DNA from: Hamadaea sp013361475
GTDB lineage: Bacteria > Actinomycetota > Actinomycetes > Mycobacteriales > Micromonosporaceae
Assembly: GCF_040654195.1 (NCBI RefSeq)
Contig: NZ_JBFAHM010000006.1
Coordinates: 186,001-250,000, forward strand
Length of the DNA: 64,000 bases
Direction of reading: 5' to 3'
The notes below the pieces were generated by a model. That model was given only the letters and a program-made list of their open reading frames with translations, ran no database searches and was not told the origin of the DNA. This document shows positions 17,232 to 25,938 of the stretch, one piece after another. Both the position numbers and the translations under genes were made by a program. Position 1 is the first letter of the stretch, and each line of letters begins with the position of its first letter.

Positions 17232-17938
17232 TCCGCCGCGTACGCCCGAAGCCGGGCGGCCTCCTCAGCGGTGCCGATGGCGCTGCGCTCCGCCGGATGA
17301 GCGGCGTAGTGGCCGATCACCACCTGCAGAACGTCGGGATTGACGAACAACCAGCCGACGGCGAGGTCGACGCTCTCCCGGGCCAGCCCGAACACCGCCG
17401 AGCCGTGCAGGACCAGGCGGATCGTCGGCGGCCGGGTGATCCGGCGTACGTCGGCGATCTCGTCCCAGCGCACCGTGTGACGGCGGAAGAGGTGCTGGAC
17501 GGTGATCCCGGCGGCGTCCAGCACCAGCCGCGGTCGCCGGAGGAGGAACACCGCGCAGGTGAACAGCAGCAGCAACGCGCCCATGGGTGCGTCGAACGTC
17601 CAGTCGAAGGCGTCGAGGACGATTCCCGGCTCCTCACCGGGCGGTGCGGTCGGCACCAGCTCGCCGAGAAGATTGGCGCCGAAGATCGCGAACACGGCCG
17701 CGGCCGGGCTGGCCGGGATGACGAAGACGCCGTCGCGGGCCGGCACGGCCGCCCGCCGAGTGGCCCACCAGACCAGCAGCGTAAAGGCCACGACCGGCAG
17801 GCACACCGGCACCAGGAAGCCTAGGGCGACCCGCGAGCCGGGTTCCGGCCCGTACCAGCCCGCCTCGTCGGCGAGGCGCAGGAGGAAAGCCAGCAGCGCC
17901 AACGGAAGGGCGCTCCATCGAACAGCGTTCGCGGTCAC
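17213..17938 (-). CDS. Membrane protein with PH-like C-terminal domain
   Basis: 241 aa with four hydrophobic segments (LPLALLAFLLRLA, LGFLVPVCLPVVAFTLLVWW, AAAVFAIFGANLLG, MGALLLLFTCAVFLL). After these, residues 137-200 (RPRLVLDAAGITVQHLFRRH, then VRWDEIADVRRI) look like a bacterial PH domain, often found in membrane proteins of unknown role. The GTG at 17938 overlaps the TGA of the response regulator (GTGA), so it belongs to the same operon as the two-component system. No enzymatic motif. Confidence 0.75.
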   Translation of the reverse strand: MTANAVRWSALPLALLAFLLRLADEAGWYGPEPGSRVALGFLVPVCLPVVAFTLLVWWATRRAAVPARDGVFVIPASPAAAVFAIFGANLLGELVPTAPPGEEPGIVLDAFDWTFDAPMGALLLLFTCAVFLLRRPRLVLDAAGITVQHLFRRHTVRWDEIADVRRITRPPTIRLVLHGSAVFGLARESVDLAVGWLFVNPDVLQVVIGHYAAHPAERSAIGTAEEAARLRAYAADQAAWA

Positions 17939-18576
17939 GACCTAAGGTACGCCAGCACGGCAAGGACTCGCCGATGCTGATCGCTGTCCTGCGGTAGCTG
18001 CAGCTTGAGGAAGATGTTCGAGACGTGCTTTTCCACCGCGCCCTCGGTGACCACGAGGCGCTTGGCGATCGCCGTGTTCGACGAACCCTCCGCCATCAGG
18101 CCCAGCACCTCGCGTTCGCGCGGGGTCAGCTCGCCGAGCGGATCGGCCCGGCGGCGCATCATAAGCTGGGCGACGACCTGGGGATCCAGGACGGTGCCGC
18201 CGGACGCCACCCGGTCGAGGGCGTCGAGGAAGCCGTCGACGTCGACGACCGCGTCCTTGAGGAGGTAGCCGACCGCGCCCGTCGCGTCGGCCAGCAGGTC
18301 GTCGGCGTACGCCAGCTCCACGTATTGCGACAGGACGAGGATCGGCGTCTTCGGGGACTTCCGGCGTACTTCGACGGCGGCGCGCAGGCCTTCGTCGGTG
18401 TGGGACGGGGGCATCCGGACGTCGACCACGCTGATGTCCGGTTTCAGCGACAGCGCCGCCTCGACGTAGGACGGGCCGTCGGCGACTGCCGCGACGACCT
18501 CGTGACCGGCCTCGGCCAAAAGCCGGACGAGGCCCTCTCGGAGGAGGACCCCGTCCTCGGCGACGATGACACGCAC
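17935..18576 (-). CDS. LuxR/NarL-family response regulator
   Basis: 213 aa. The receiver domain has the acidic pair E7-D8 and the phospho-acceptor Asp52 in SVVDVRMPPSHTDEG, with LLKDAVVDV later. The C-terminal LuxR domain is LTPREREVLGLMAEGSSNTAI followed by TEGAVEKHVSNIFLKL. The insertion SHTDEG after the phospho-site is typical of the group paired with kinases carrying LERDIHDGPQQ. It lies 22 bp after the kinase gene. It probably controls its own operon and a remote set. Confidence 0.93.
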   Translation of the reverse strand: MRVIVAEDGVLLREGLVRLLAEAGHEVVAAVADGPSYVEAALSLKPDISVVDVRMPPSHTDEGLRAAVEVRRKSPKTPILVLSQYVELAYADDLLADATGAVGYLLKDAVVDVDGFLDALDRVASGGTVLDPQVVAQLMMRRRADPLGELTPREREVLGLMAEGSSNTAIAKRLVVTEGAVEKHVSNIFLKLQLPQDSDQHRRVLAVLAYLRS

Positions 18577-18598
18577 GCCGTCGAGCGTAGCGAACCGG

Positions 18599-19849
18599 TC
18601 AGACCGGCACCTCGGCGATCACCACAGTGGGGCCGCCGGGTGGCGAGTCGACCGCGAATTCGCCGTCCACTGTGGTGAGCCGGTCGGCCAGCCCGGCCAG
18701 CCCGTGGCCCTTCGCCGGGTGGGCGCCGCCCTGGCCGTTGTCGGAGATCATGACGTAGACCCGGCCGTCCTGGCGGGTCAGCGTCAGCCGGGCCGCCGTG
18801 GCCGTGCTGTGCTTGGCCACGTTCGCCAGCGCCTCGGCGGCAGTGAAGTAGAGCACGTTCTCCACCTGGGCCGGCAGCCGCTCGTCGACTTCTAGGGTCA
18901 CGTCGACCGGCACCGTCGAGCGGCTGGCCAACGTCGTCAGCGCGGCCGGAAGGCCCCGGTCGGCGAGGATCGGCGGCGCGATGCCTCGGGACAGCGCCCG
19001 CAGTTCGTCGAGGGTCTCCTTGGCCTGCCCGAGCGCTTCGTCGATGGTGACGGCCGCCGCGTCCGGGTCGCTGTCGAGCTGGCGGCGGGCCCGGCTCAGC
19101 TCCATCGCGAGCCGGATCAGCCGCTGCTGCGGCCCGTCGTGGATGTCACGCTCCAGCTTCCGCAGCGCCGTCGCCTCCGCCGAGACGGCGGCGGCCCGGC
19201 TGGCGGTCAGATCCTCGATCCGGCCTTGGATCTGGGCCAGCCGAGTCAGCAGGAGCTGGGCGAAGGAGGCGTGGGCGATCGCCGCGAACCGCTGCACGAA
19301 GTACACCGTGAGCAGAGCGAAGATGCCGAGGTAGGTGTTCCAGAGGATCTCGTTGTGCCGGCTGTACTCGCCGAACAATGCTTCAACCGGCGGGTTGCTG
19401 TAGTCGTCGGGATAAGGCAGGAACCGCTCCCAGTACCAGTAGGTCAGCCCGCCCAGGGCCGCCGCCCACCAGGCGACCGTCAGCACGAAGGAGAAGATCG
19501 CGACCGGCAGGTTCAGGAAGCCGTGCAGCAGGTCCAGCCAGGACTGGCCCGAGCGCATCGGGTTGGTCATCTTGCGGAACCAGCCGGCGTTCTCGGGCGC
19601 CTTCCGGTACACCGGTCGCGGCGTCTTCTGCCCCGACCACACCTGAAGGCGTACCCGCTGGAGATCGGCGAAGCCGCGCGCGAGCAGCAAGGAGAACGCG
19701 AGCACCGCGAACCCGAGGACGATCACCAGCGTGCCGACCCCGAGGAAGAAGAACGGGACCACCAGGACGAAGGTGATGACGGCGACCGGCAGCGACAGCA
19801 AGTTGTACGCGGCGTCGGAGCCGAGACGGCGGAAGATCCTCATGGCCAC
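18599..19849 (-). CDS. Sensor histidine kinase with sensor-like membrane domain
   Basis: 416 aa. Three or four membrane segments (LPVAVITFVLVVPFFFLGVG, LVIVLGFAVLAFSLLLA, LPVAIFSFVLTVAWWAAALG and a helix near IFALLTVYFVQ) make a DUF/'sensor' domain. A coiled-coil then leads to the HisKA_3 motif LERDIHDGPQQRL with His237, and a HATPase domain ending ISDNGQGG and GHGLAGLADRL. The start is GTG 19849 or ATG 19843 (MRIF). It is the first gene of a kinase-regulator-membrane protein operon. The ligand is unknown. Confidence 0.9.
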   Translation of the reverse strand: MAMRIFRRLGSDAAYNLLSLPVAVITFVLVVPFFFLGVGTLVIVLGFAVLAFSLLLARGFADLQRVRLQVWSGQKTPRPVYRKAPENAGWFRKMTNPMRSGQSWLDLLHGFLNLPVAIFSFVLTVAWWAAALGGLTYWYWERFLPYPDDYSNPPVEALFGEYSRHNEILWNTYLGIFALLTVYFVQRFAAIAHASFAQLLLTRLAQIQGRIEDLTASRAAAVSAEATALRKLERDIHDGPQQRLIRLAMELSRARRQLDSDPDAAAVTIDEALGQAKETLDELRALSRGIAPPILADRGLPAALTTLASRSTVPVDVTLEVDERLPAQVENVLYFTAAEALANVAKHSTATAARLTLTRQDGRVYVMISDNGQGGAHPAKGHGLAGLADRLTTVDGEFAVDSPPGGPTVVIAEVPV

Positions 19850-19915
19850 AACGCTAGGGCCTGTACTAGTACGCGAGACATCCCGCCGCCCGGCGTCCTC
19901 ATGGTGGGGTTATCC

Positions 19916-20887
19916 CTACTTCGTAGTCTGGCCTGCGGCGAAGCGGAGCATCTCGACGCGCTGGAGCGTCTGACCGCCCTCGTGGCCGTTGTAGGGCCAC
20001 ACGACGATCTCCTTCTCCGCGGCATAGTGGTTGTACGCAGCGTAGACCGTGGACGGCGGGCAGACGGCGTCCATCAGCGCGACGGAGAACAGGGCAGGCG
20101 CGGTCGCCCGGGTCGCGAAGTTGACGCCGTCGAAGTAGCTGAGCGTGCTGAAGACCTGGTCGACGTCGTGCCGGTGGGCCTTCAGGTACGTGACGATCTC
20201 CGAGTAGGGCGCACTGTCGGTGATCTCCGTCGCATGACGGTAGTGGCACAGGAACGGGACGTTCGGCATCGCGGCGACCAGGCCGTCGACGAGGCCGGCG
20301 ACCGCGATCGTGATGCCACCGCCCTGGCTGTCGCCGGTGACGACGACCCGGTCGGCGTCGACCCGCGAATGCGCCCGCACGGTCTCGACAGCGCGGACGG
20401 CGTCGGTGAAGACCCGGCGGTAGTAGTAGGTCTGCGGATCGCCGATGCCGCGCGTCATGAAACCGGGGGCCTGCGGAGCGCCCGACGCGTCCGGGTCGGC
20501 GGTGTCGCCCGGGTACGCCGGGTTGTAGCCCTGGCCGCGGGTGTCCATGAGCAGGTGGGCATAGCCGGCCGCACTCCAGTGCAGCCAGTCGTGCGGCAGC
20601 CCGCGCCCGCCGCTGTAGCCGAGGTAGTTCACGACGCAGGGCAGCGGGCCCTCGATGTGCTTGGGCAGCAGGAACCAGGCCTTCACCGGCTGGCCGGCGT
20701 ACCCGCTGAAGGTCACGTCGAACACGTCGACGGTCGCCAGGCCGGCGTCGTAGGGGGTGAAGACCGCGTCGGTGGCGGCTTCGCGGGACTGGGTGAGGGT
20801 CTTCGCCCAGAAGGCGTCGAAGTCGGCGGGTTCGACGCGGTCGGGACGGTATTCGCGGAGACGGTCGAGGGGCCAGTCGACGAGCAC
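19916..20887 (-). CDS. Acetyl xylan esterase / cephalosporin-C deacetylase family (AXE1)
   Basis: 323 aa, the full length for this alpha/beta-hydrolase family. The nucleophile elbow is VVTGDSQGGGIT, the Asp is in VALMDAVCPP and the His in NGHEGGQ. The oxyanion tyrosine motif is YLGYSGGRG. It removes acetyl groups from xylo-oligosaccharides or cephalosporin C; the N-terminus MLVDWPLDRLREYRP is cytoplasmic, with no signal peptide, so it probably acts on imported oligosaccharides. The GTG start follows AAAGGAG. It is a single gene, divergent from the metal transporter. Confidence 0.9.
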   Translation of the reverse strand: MLVDWPLDRLREYRPDRVEPADFDAFWAKTLTQSREAATDAVFTPYDAGLATVDVFDVTFSGYAGQPVKAWFLLPKHIEGPLPCVVNYLGYSGGRGLPHDWLHWSAAGYAHLLMDTRGQGYNPAYPGDTADPDASGAPQAPGFMTRGIGDPQTYYYRRVFTDAVRAVETVRAHSRVDADRVVVTGDSQGGGITIAVAGLVDGLVAAMPNVPFLCHYRHATEITDSAPYSEIVTYLKAHRHDVDQVFSTLSYFDGVNFATRATAPALFSVALMDAVCPPSTVYAAYNHYAAEKEIVVWPYNGHEGGQTLQRVEMLRFAAGQTTK

Positions 20888-20948
20888 GGGCCGCTCCTTT
20901 CAGCGAGAGGGATCTTGGGACACCCTAAACCCCACGTTCAGCTGGAGT

Positions 20949-20991
20949 TATTGCAACTAACTTGCAATAGCGTCCGGCGCAGTTTTAGGCT
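20949..20991 (+). promoter_or_regulatory. Operator and leaderless promoter of the metal importer
   Basis: TATTGCAA and TTGCAATA (20949-20956, 20962-20969) form a perfect inverted repeat with a 5-bp spacer. TTGCAA at 20962-20967 can be the -35, with TAGGCT at 20986-20991 as -10, 18 bp apart. The ATG at 20998 is 7 bases past the -10, so the mRNA would be leaderless. A repressor on the palindrome would cover the -35. The candidate regulator is a Zur/MntR-type protein encoded elsewhere. Confidence 0.6.
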
Positions 20992-20997
20992 GCCGTC

Positions 20998-22014
20998 ATG
21001 GTCACCTCTCGGCTCCGCCGTGTCCTCACCATTCCGACACTTGTACTACTCGCGACCGGCACCACGCTAGCCGCCTGCGGCGAGTCCGGCGACCCCGGCA
21101 GCTCAACCGGTCTGCGCATCGTCACCACCGTCGCCCCGATCACCTCGATCGCGGCCGCCGTCGCGGGCGACAAGGCACGTATCGACGGGCTCGTCCCGGA
21201 GGGCACGAACTCCCACACGTTCGAGCCCCCGCCGAGCGCGGCCAAGGTGCTGAGCCGGGCCGACATCGTCTTCGTCAACGGCCTCAAGCTGGAGGAGCCG
21301 ACGAAGGAGCTGGCCGAGACCAACTTGAAGAAGGGCGCCAAGATCGTCGAGATCGGCACGACGGTGCTGCCGGAGAGCGACTACATCTACGACTTCTCCT
21401 TCCCGAAGGAGGACGGCAAGCCGAACCCGCACCTGTGGACCGACCCCACGTACGCGATCAAGTACGCCGCGGTCATCCGGGACACCCTGGTGCAGGCGGA
21501 CGCCGCCAACGCCGAGGCGTACAAGGCGAACTACACGGTCTTCGAGGCCAAGGCCAAGGAGTTGGACGCCGCCCTCCGGGCCGATCAGGAGACCATTCCG
21601 GGCGGCCACAAGGAGCTGCTGACCTATCACGACGCATACGCCTACTTCGCGAAGACGTACGGTTGGAAGGTGATCGGCGCGATCCAGCCGCAGAACTTCG
21701 AGGATCCGACCCCGAAGGAGGTCGCCGCGCTGATCGACCAGATCAAGGCGGAGAAGGTCCCCGTGATCTTCGGTTCCGAGGTCTTCCCGTCCGACGTGCT
21801 GGCCGAGATCGGCCGGTCGACCGGCGCTCGCTACGAGGACACCCTGCGCGACGACGACCTGCCCGGCAAGCCGGGCGAGACCGACCACTCGTGGCTGGGC
21901 CTGATGCGCTACGACTACGTCACCATGATCAAGGGTCTGGGCGGCGACCCGGCCAAGCTGCAGGCGCTCGACATCGCGATCGCCACGCCCGACAAGGCGG
22001 GCTACCCGCAGTGA
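20998..22014 (+). CDS. Metal (Zn/Mn) ABC transporter substrate-binding lipoprotein
   Basis: 338 aa, TroA/ZnuA-like cluster A-I family. The lipobox LAAC places the lipidated Cys at 27. Metal-ligand regions are HTFEPPPSAAKVL, NPHLWTDPTYAI and LLTYHDAYAYFAKTYGW, with an acidic C-terminal ligand in the GSEVFPSDVL region. It delivers a divalent metal to the permease. The stop overlaps the ATPase start (GTGA). The metal cannot be decided from sequence: there is no His-rich loop, which leans towards manganese or iron, but this is inference. Confidence 0.9.
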   Translation: MVTSRLRRVLTIPTLVLLATGTTLAACGESGDPGSSTGLRIVTTVAPITSIAAAVAGDKARIDGLVPEGTNSHTFEPPPSAAKVLSRADIVFVNGLKLEEPTKELAETNLKKGAKIVEIGTTVLPESDYIYDFSFPKEDGKPNPHLWTDPTYAIKYAAVIRDTLVQADAANAEAYKANYTVFEAKAKELDAALRADQETIPGGHKELLTYHDAYAYFAKTYGWKVIGAIQPQNFEDPTPKEVAALIDQIKAEKVPVIFGSEVFPSDVLAEIGRSTGARYEDTLRDDDLPGKPGETDHSWLGLMRYDYVTMIKGLGGDPAKLQALDIAIATPDKAGYPQ

Positions 22015-22799
22015 CCGCCGTCGACACGACCGGACGCGGCGAGGAACTGGTCCGCCTCGCCGGGGTGAACTTCGGCTACGACCACCACGCCGTGCTCCGG
22101 GGCGTCGACCTGAGCGTGTGCGAGCGCGACTTCATCGGCGTCGTCGGGCCGTCCGGCTCCGGCAAGACGACCCTGTTGCGGCTCCTGCTCGGCACGAACA
22201 AGCCCCAGCACGGCAGCATCGTCCGCAAGCCCGGGATCGCGGTCGGCTACGTGCCGCAGCTGGAGACGGTGAACTGGAATTTCCCGGTCACCGTCTCGGA
22301 GTGCGTCCTCATGGCGCGCAAGCAACGCGGCTTCCCCTGGCCCAGCCGGACGGACAAGGCCGACATCGCGGCGGTCCTCGACCGGCTCGGCATCGGACAC
22401 CTCGCCCACCGGCACATCCGGGAGCTGTCCGGCGGCCAGCAGCAGCGCATGTTCATCGCTCGCGCGCTACTACGCCGGCCGCGTCTGCTGCTCATGGACG
22501 AGCCGACGTCCGGAGTGGACGTCGCGAGCCGGCACGACATGCTGCACCTGCTGACGGATCTGCACTCCGAAGGCGTCGCCATCCTGATCACCACCCACGA
22601 CCTCAACGGCGTGGCCTCCCACCTGCCCCGGCTGGTGGCTGTCCACGGCCGCATCGTCGCCGAAGGCACCCCGCGTGAGGTCATCACGCCCCCGGTGCTC
22701 GAAGAGACCTTCGGCGCGCCGATGCAGGTCCTGGAACACCTGGGCATGCCCGTCGTCCTCGACCTCGAGGGCAACCTGACCCCTTCCGGGAGCTCCTGA
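22011..22799 (+). CDS. Metal ABC transporter ATP-binding protein
   Basis: 262 aa. Walker A VVGPSGSGKTTLL, Q-loop YVPQLETVNWNFPVTV, signature LSGGQQQRMFIAR, Walker B LLLMDEPTSGVDVA and the His switch ITTHDL are all intact. The 'NWNFPVTVSE' wording after the Q-loop is typical of the manganese/zinc group. It is the ATPase for the permease that follows. The GTG at 22011 overlaps the binding-protein TGA, and its stop overlaps the permease ATG (TGATG). The three genes form one operon. Confidence 0.92.
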   Translation: MTAVDTTGRGEELVRLAGVNFGYDHHAVLRGVDLSVCERDFIGVVGPSGSGKTTLLRLLLGTNKPQHGSIVRKPGIAVGYVPQLETVNWNFPVTVSECVLMARKQRGFPWPSRTDKADIAAVLDRLGIGHLAHRHIRELSGGQQQRMFIARALLRRPRLLLMDEPTSGVDVASRHDMLHLLTDLHSEGVAILITTHDLNGVASHLPRLVAVHGRIVAEGTPREVITPPVLEETFGAPMQVLEHLGMPVVLDLEGNLTPSGSS

Positions 22800-23647
22800 T
22801 GGACGTGCTGCTCGATCCGTTCACCTACCCGTTCTTCGTCAAGGGCCTGATCGTCGCCACCATGGCCGGCGGGCTTTGCGGACTCATCGGCGTGTTCATC
22901 ACCCTGCGGGGCATGAGCTACATCGGGCACGGGCTGTCGCACGCGATCTTCGGCGGCTTCGCGGCCAGCTCGATCATCGCGGTGAACTACTACCTCGGCG
23001 CGGGCCTGTGGGGCCTGGGGTCGGCCCTGGCCATCAACGCCGTCACCCGGCGGCGGCGCATCGGCGCGGACGCCGCGATCGGCGTCATCACGACGGCCTC
23101 GTTCGCGCTGGGCGTGGCGTTGCTGAGCTTCTACGGCGCCAAGGGGCCGAGCTTCGACGCCGCGCTGTTCGGCAGCGTACTGGGGATCACCTACACCGAC
23201 ATGTGGATCCTCGCCGGGGTCTTCCTCTTCGCCGGGATCGTCGTCTTCCTGAACTACCGGTCGCTGCTGTTCGCGACGTTCGACCCGGACGTCGCCGACG
23301 TCAGCGGCGTACGCGTCGCGCGGACGGACGCGCTGCTCATGCTGGTGCTGTCGCTGTCCATCCTGGCCACCCTGACCGTCATCGGCGTCACCCTCGTGGC
23401 CGCGACACTCGTCGTCCCCGCGGTCGTCGCCCGGATGCTGACCAACCGGTTCTCCCGCATGCTCGTGCTCTCCACGATCATCGGCGCGGTCTGCGGCTTC
23501 GTCGGCATGTACCTGAGCTACCACCTGGACGTCCCATCCGGCACGACGATCGTGCTGACCGGAGCGGCAGTGTTCGCCGCCGTCATGCTGATCACCGGCG
23601 GACGGCGGCTCCAGCGCGCCGGACAACTCGACACCCACGCCGTCTGA
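22799..23647 (+). CDS. Metal ABC transporter permease (ZnuB/MntB type)
   Basis: 282 aa with about eight or nine membrane helices, beginning FFVKGLIVATMAGGLCGLIG. The ABC-3 family motif RGMSYIGHGLSHAIFGG is present near residue 38. Loop FYGAKGPSFDAALFGS and LLFATFDPDVADVSGV match family positions. The ATG overlaps the ATPase stop. It is the last gene of the operon and is followed 5 bp later by a hairpin terminator. Confidence 0.92.
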   Translation: MDVLLDPFTYPFFVKGLIVATMAGGLCGLIGVFITLRGMSYIGHGLSHAIFGGFAASSIIAVNYYLGAGLWGLGSALAINAVTRRRRIGADAAIGVITTASFALGVALLSFYGAKGPSFDAALFGSVLGITYTDMWILAGVFLFAGIVVFLNYRSLLFATFDPDVADVSGVRVARTDALLMLVLSLSILATLTVIGVTLVAATLVVPAVVARMLTNRFSRMLVLSTIIGAVCGFVGMYLSYHLDVPSGTTIVLTGAAVFAAVMLITGGRRLQRAGQLDTHAV

Positions 23648-23651
23648 CGAC

Positions 23652-23695
23652 GCCGGCAAGCCCGACGCCGGCAAGCAGGCGCCGGGCTTGCCGGC
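23652..23695. terminator. Terminator hairpin of the metal-importer operon
   Basis: GCCGGCAAGCCCG (23652-23664) is perfectly complementary to CGGGCTTGCCGGC (23683-23695), with an 18-nt loop that itself repeats CGCCGGCAAGC. It begins 5 bp after the permease stop codon. Confidence 0.75.
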
Positions 23696-24222
23696 CCCTA
23701 GGAACATGGCGAGACCGGGGATCGCGGCACGCCCAACCTCACGGTGCCTATTCGCGGACGCCGGGCGGCCCAGCCGCGCCAGGAACCGACGGGTCGACGG
23801 ACGCACGGATGGCAGGCGCGGGCCAGCCGCCGGGCGGCGAACGCGAGCACGGGCCAGCGGGCGCGGGCGACGCGGGCGCGGGCGGCGCGGGCGCGGGACA
23901 GCGGCGCGCGGACGGCAGGCACGGGCGTGGGACAGCGGCGCGCGGACGGCGAGCGCACGGACGCCGAGCGCCGGTCAGCGCGCGGAGGGCGGGCGCGCGG
24001 AGGGCGAGCGCGAGCGGGTAGATGATCTCCGGACGGCTACGTACGTATCCGCACCAAGATCAGGTATCTGAGCTTCCGGAGATCACTCCCGGTCCCCGGA
24101 TCATGGCCGAGGAGCCGAGCGCGAACGGGCAACGACGCCCCAGGAGACACGCCGAAGGAACGCCAGGAGGACCGCACGGGAAGGTCGGGAAACCCGCTGG
24201 TGTCGACCGGCACAATGGCCGC
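23696..24222. other. Intergenic GC-rich low-complexity stretch with no gene
   Basis: No convincing gene is present in this stretch. From 23770 to 24020 the sequence is extremely rich in G and C and full of short degenerate repeats: the 22-bp GGGACAGCGGCGCGCGGACGGC occurs twice (23895-23916, 23929-23950), and GCGCGCGGAGGGCG occurs twice near 23980. Then GATCTCCGGA (24024-24033) and TCCGGAGATC (24075-24084) form a perfect inverted repeat 41 bp apart, with the palindrome TACGTACGTA (24038-24047) between. Reading frames here have the arginine/alanine bias of noise. Confidence 0.6.
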
Positions 24223-25248
24223 ATGACGGTGGCGAGGGGTTTCGAGCCGGTCGAGGCGGCGTTCGAGGATCTGCTGAGCAGTGGGGCCGAGTCCGGCGCC
24301 GGTTTGGCGGTGATCCACGACGGCCGGGTGGTGGTGGATCTCGTCGGCGGCGCGGTCGGCCGGGACACTTTGGTGAACACGTACTCCGTGAGCAAGCCGT
24401 TCGCGGCGTACTGTCTGCTGCTGCTCGTCGACCGGGGCCGGGCGGACCTCGACGACCCGGTACGCCGCCACTGGCCGGAGTTCGAGAGCGACGCGACTCT
24501 GAGGCAGGTGCTCGCGCATACGGCGGGTCTGCCGGTGTTCCCGGTGACGCGGACGGCCGAGGCGCTGCGGGATTGGGATCTGCTCTGCACCGACCTGGCC
24601 ACCGCCACTCCGATGTGGACTCCCGGCGAGGTAGCCGCCGAGCACGCCCTCACCTACGGCCACCTCGTCGGCGAACTCGTCCGCCGCATCGACGGACGCT
24701 CGCTCGGCGGATTCCTCCGCCAGGAGGTCGCCGAACCGTGGGGCCTGGATCTCGGGTTCGGGCTGTCCCCGGCCGACGAGGCGCGCTGCGCCGATCTGGT
24801 CTACGGCGACCCCGACTGGCCCGTGACGATCCTCGGCGAACCCGGTTCCCTGAAGGCACGAGCGCTCGGCAATCCTCTCGGCTGCCTCGACCTGGCTGTG
24901 CTCAACGGCGAACTTTGGCGGGGCACCGAGGTTCCGGCGGTCAACCTCCACGCAACGGCGCTCGGCGTGGCCAAGTTCTACGCCGAACTGATGGCCAGTA
25001 CGACGGAGGTCGTGGCCGAAGCGATCCGGGTCCAGCACGACGGGGTCGACCAGGTGCTGGATCGCAAGGTCTGCTGGGGGTTGGGCGTACAGGTGGAGGA
25101 CGACGGCAGCTGGGGCATGGGCGGGATCGGCGGCAACTGCGGGTTCGCCGACCCCGTCCGCGGGTACGCCTTCGGCTACGTCACGAGGCATCTGGCGGGC
25201 TTCGAGCGCGTCGACCGCCTCGTCGACGTCCTGAACGACTGCCTCTAG
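24223..25248 (+). CDS. Serine hydrolase / class C beta-lactamase-like protein
   Basis: 341 aa. The penicillin-binding fold is shown by the SxxK motif S55-V-S-K58 in NTYSVSKPFAAY, the YGH tyrosine motif in ALTYGHLVGEL and a C-terminal GIGGNC in place of the KTG/HTG box. No signal peptide is present, so it acts in the cytoplasm. It is likely an esterase or peptidase of the EstB/'beta-lactamase-related' group rather than an antibiotic-resistance enzyme. The start was set at the ATG before MTVARGFEPV; the sequence upstream looks non-coding. Confidence 0.85.
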   Translation: MTVARGFEPVEAAFEDLLSSGAESGAGLAVIHDGRVVVDLVGGAVGRDTLVNTYSVSKPFAAYCLLLLVDRGRADLDDPVRRHWPEFESDATLRQVLAHTAGLPVFPVTRTAEALRDWDLLCTDLATATPMWTPGEVAAEHALTYGHLVGELVRRIDGRSLGGFLRQEVAEPWGLDLGFGLSPADEARCADLVYGDPDWPVTILGEPGSLKARALGNPLGCLDLAVLNGELWRGTEVPAVNLHATALGVAKFYAELMASTTEVVAEAIRVQHDGVDQVLDRKVCWGLGVQVEDDGSWGMGGIGGNCGFADPVRGYAFGYVTRHLAGFERVDRLVDVLNDCL

Positions 25249-25320
25249 GCCGCCCGCAACCACCGGCGAAACGACGGCCGGCGACCGTCTACCGGCACAG
25301 GGACCGTCGACGAAACGGAC

Positions 25321-25938
25321 TCAGTGAGTGCCGGTGAGGGTCGCGTACACGATCACATTGTCCATATAGGACCGGGTCGCGTAGTCGAATCGGCCGCCGC
25401 AGGTGATCAGCCGTAGCAGCGCCGTCGCCGCGACCCGATGCACCTCGGGCGCGGGGAATTCGTCCTTCGGCACGAGGCGTACGCCGTCCACCGTGAACAC
25501 GGCGGTCGTCCCGTCGTCCCGATCGACGAGGACGTCGTCGCCTTTACGCAGCTCGCCGAGCCGGAAGAAGACGGCCGGGCCGGAGGTGCGGGAGTCGACG
25601 TGGCCGACGATCACCGCGCTGCCCGCCTCACCCGGACTGGGCCCGTAGCGGTACCAACCGGCGACGTCGGGGGTTTCCAGCGGCGGCACCTCGATGGAGC
25701 CGTTGGCGGCGACGCCGGTCGCCACGATCGCCGCGTCCACTCCGATCGCCGGTACGCGCACCGACACCGGCACGGACCGGCTGAGCAGCCGGCCGGTCCC
25801 GTCGACGGTGTAGCCGTCCGGGATCTGCGCCAGACTGGGCAGTGGCGGCCGGGCGGGCATGAAGGCGAAGGCCGCGGCCAGGGTGGCCACGCCGGCGACG
25901 GCGAACAGCCACGTGAGGAGGCTGAGTAGCCGCCTCAT
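25321..25938 (-). CDS. Class F sortase
   Basis: 205 aa. A single N-terminal helix (LLSLLTWLFAVAGVATLAAA) is followed by the sortase beta-barrel. The catalytic His is H113 in AVIVGHVDSR and the catalytic Cys is C180 in LLRLITCGGRFD, with Arg183 or Arg189 behind it. The pattern VRVPAIGVDAAIVATGV...EVPPLETPDVAGWY is typical of actinobacterial class F sortases, whose substrates are mostly unknown. It overlaps the preceding secreted-protein gene by ATGA, so that protein is the natural candidate substrate. Confidence 0.9.
   Translation of the reverse strand: MRRLLSLLTWLFAVAGVATLAAAFAFMPARPPLPSLAQIPDGYTVDGTGRLLSRSVPVSVRVPAIGVDAAIVATGVAANGSIEVPPLETPDVAGWYRYGPSPGEAGSAVIVGHVDSRTSGPAVFFRLGELRKGDDVLVDRDDGTTAVFTVDGVRLVPKDEFPAPEVHRVAATALLRLITCGGRFDYATRSYMDNVIVYATLTGTH

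Noticed and set aside
19139..21070. 643-codon plus-strand frame spanning the second two-component kinase and the esterase
   Set aside because: Antisense frame across two well-supported minus-strand genes; no motif or start signal.
23876..24021. GC-rich stretch resembling repeats of a CRISPR array
   Set aside because: Repeats are short, degenerate and not separated by unique spacers of constant length.
24223..25248. Serine hydrolase as a beta-lactam resistance gene
   Set aside because: No signal peptide and no KTG motif; more like cytoplasmic esterases of the same fold.
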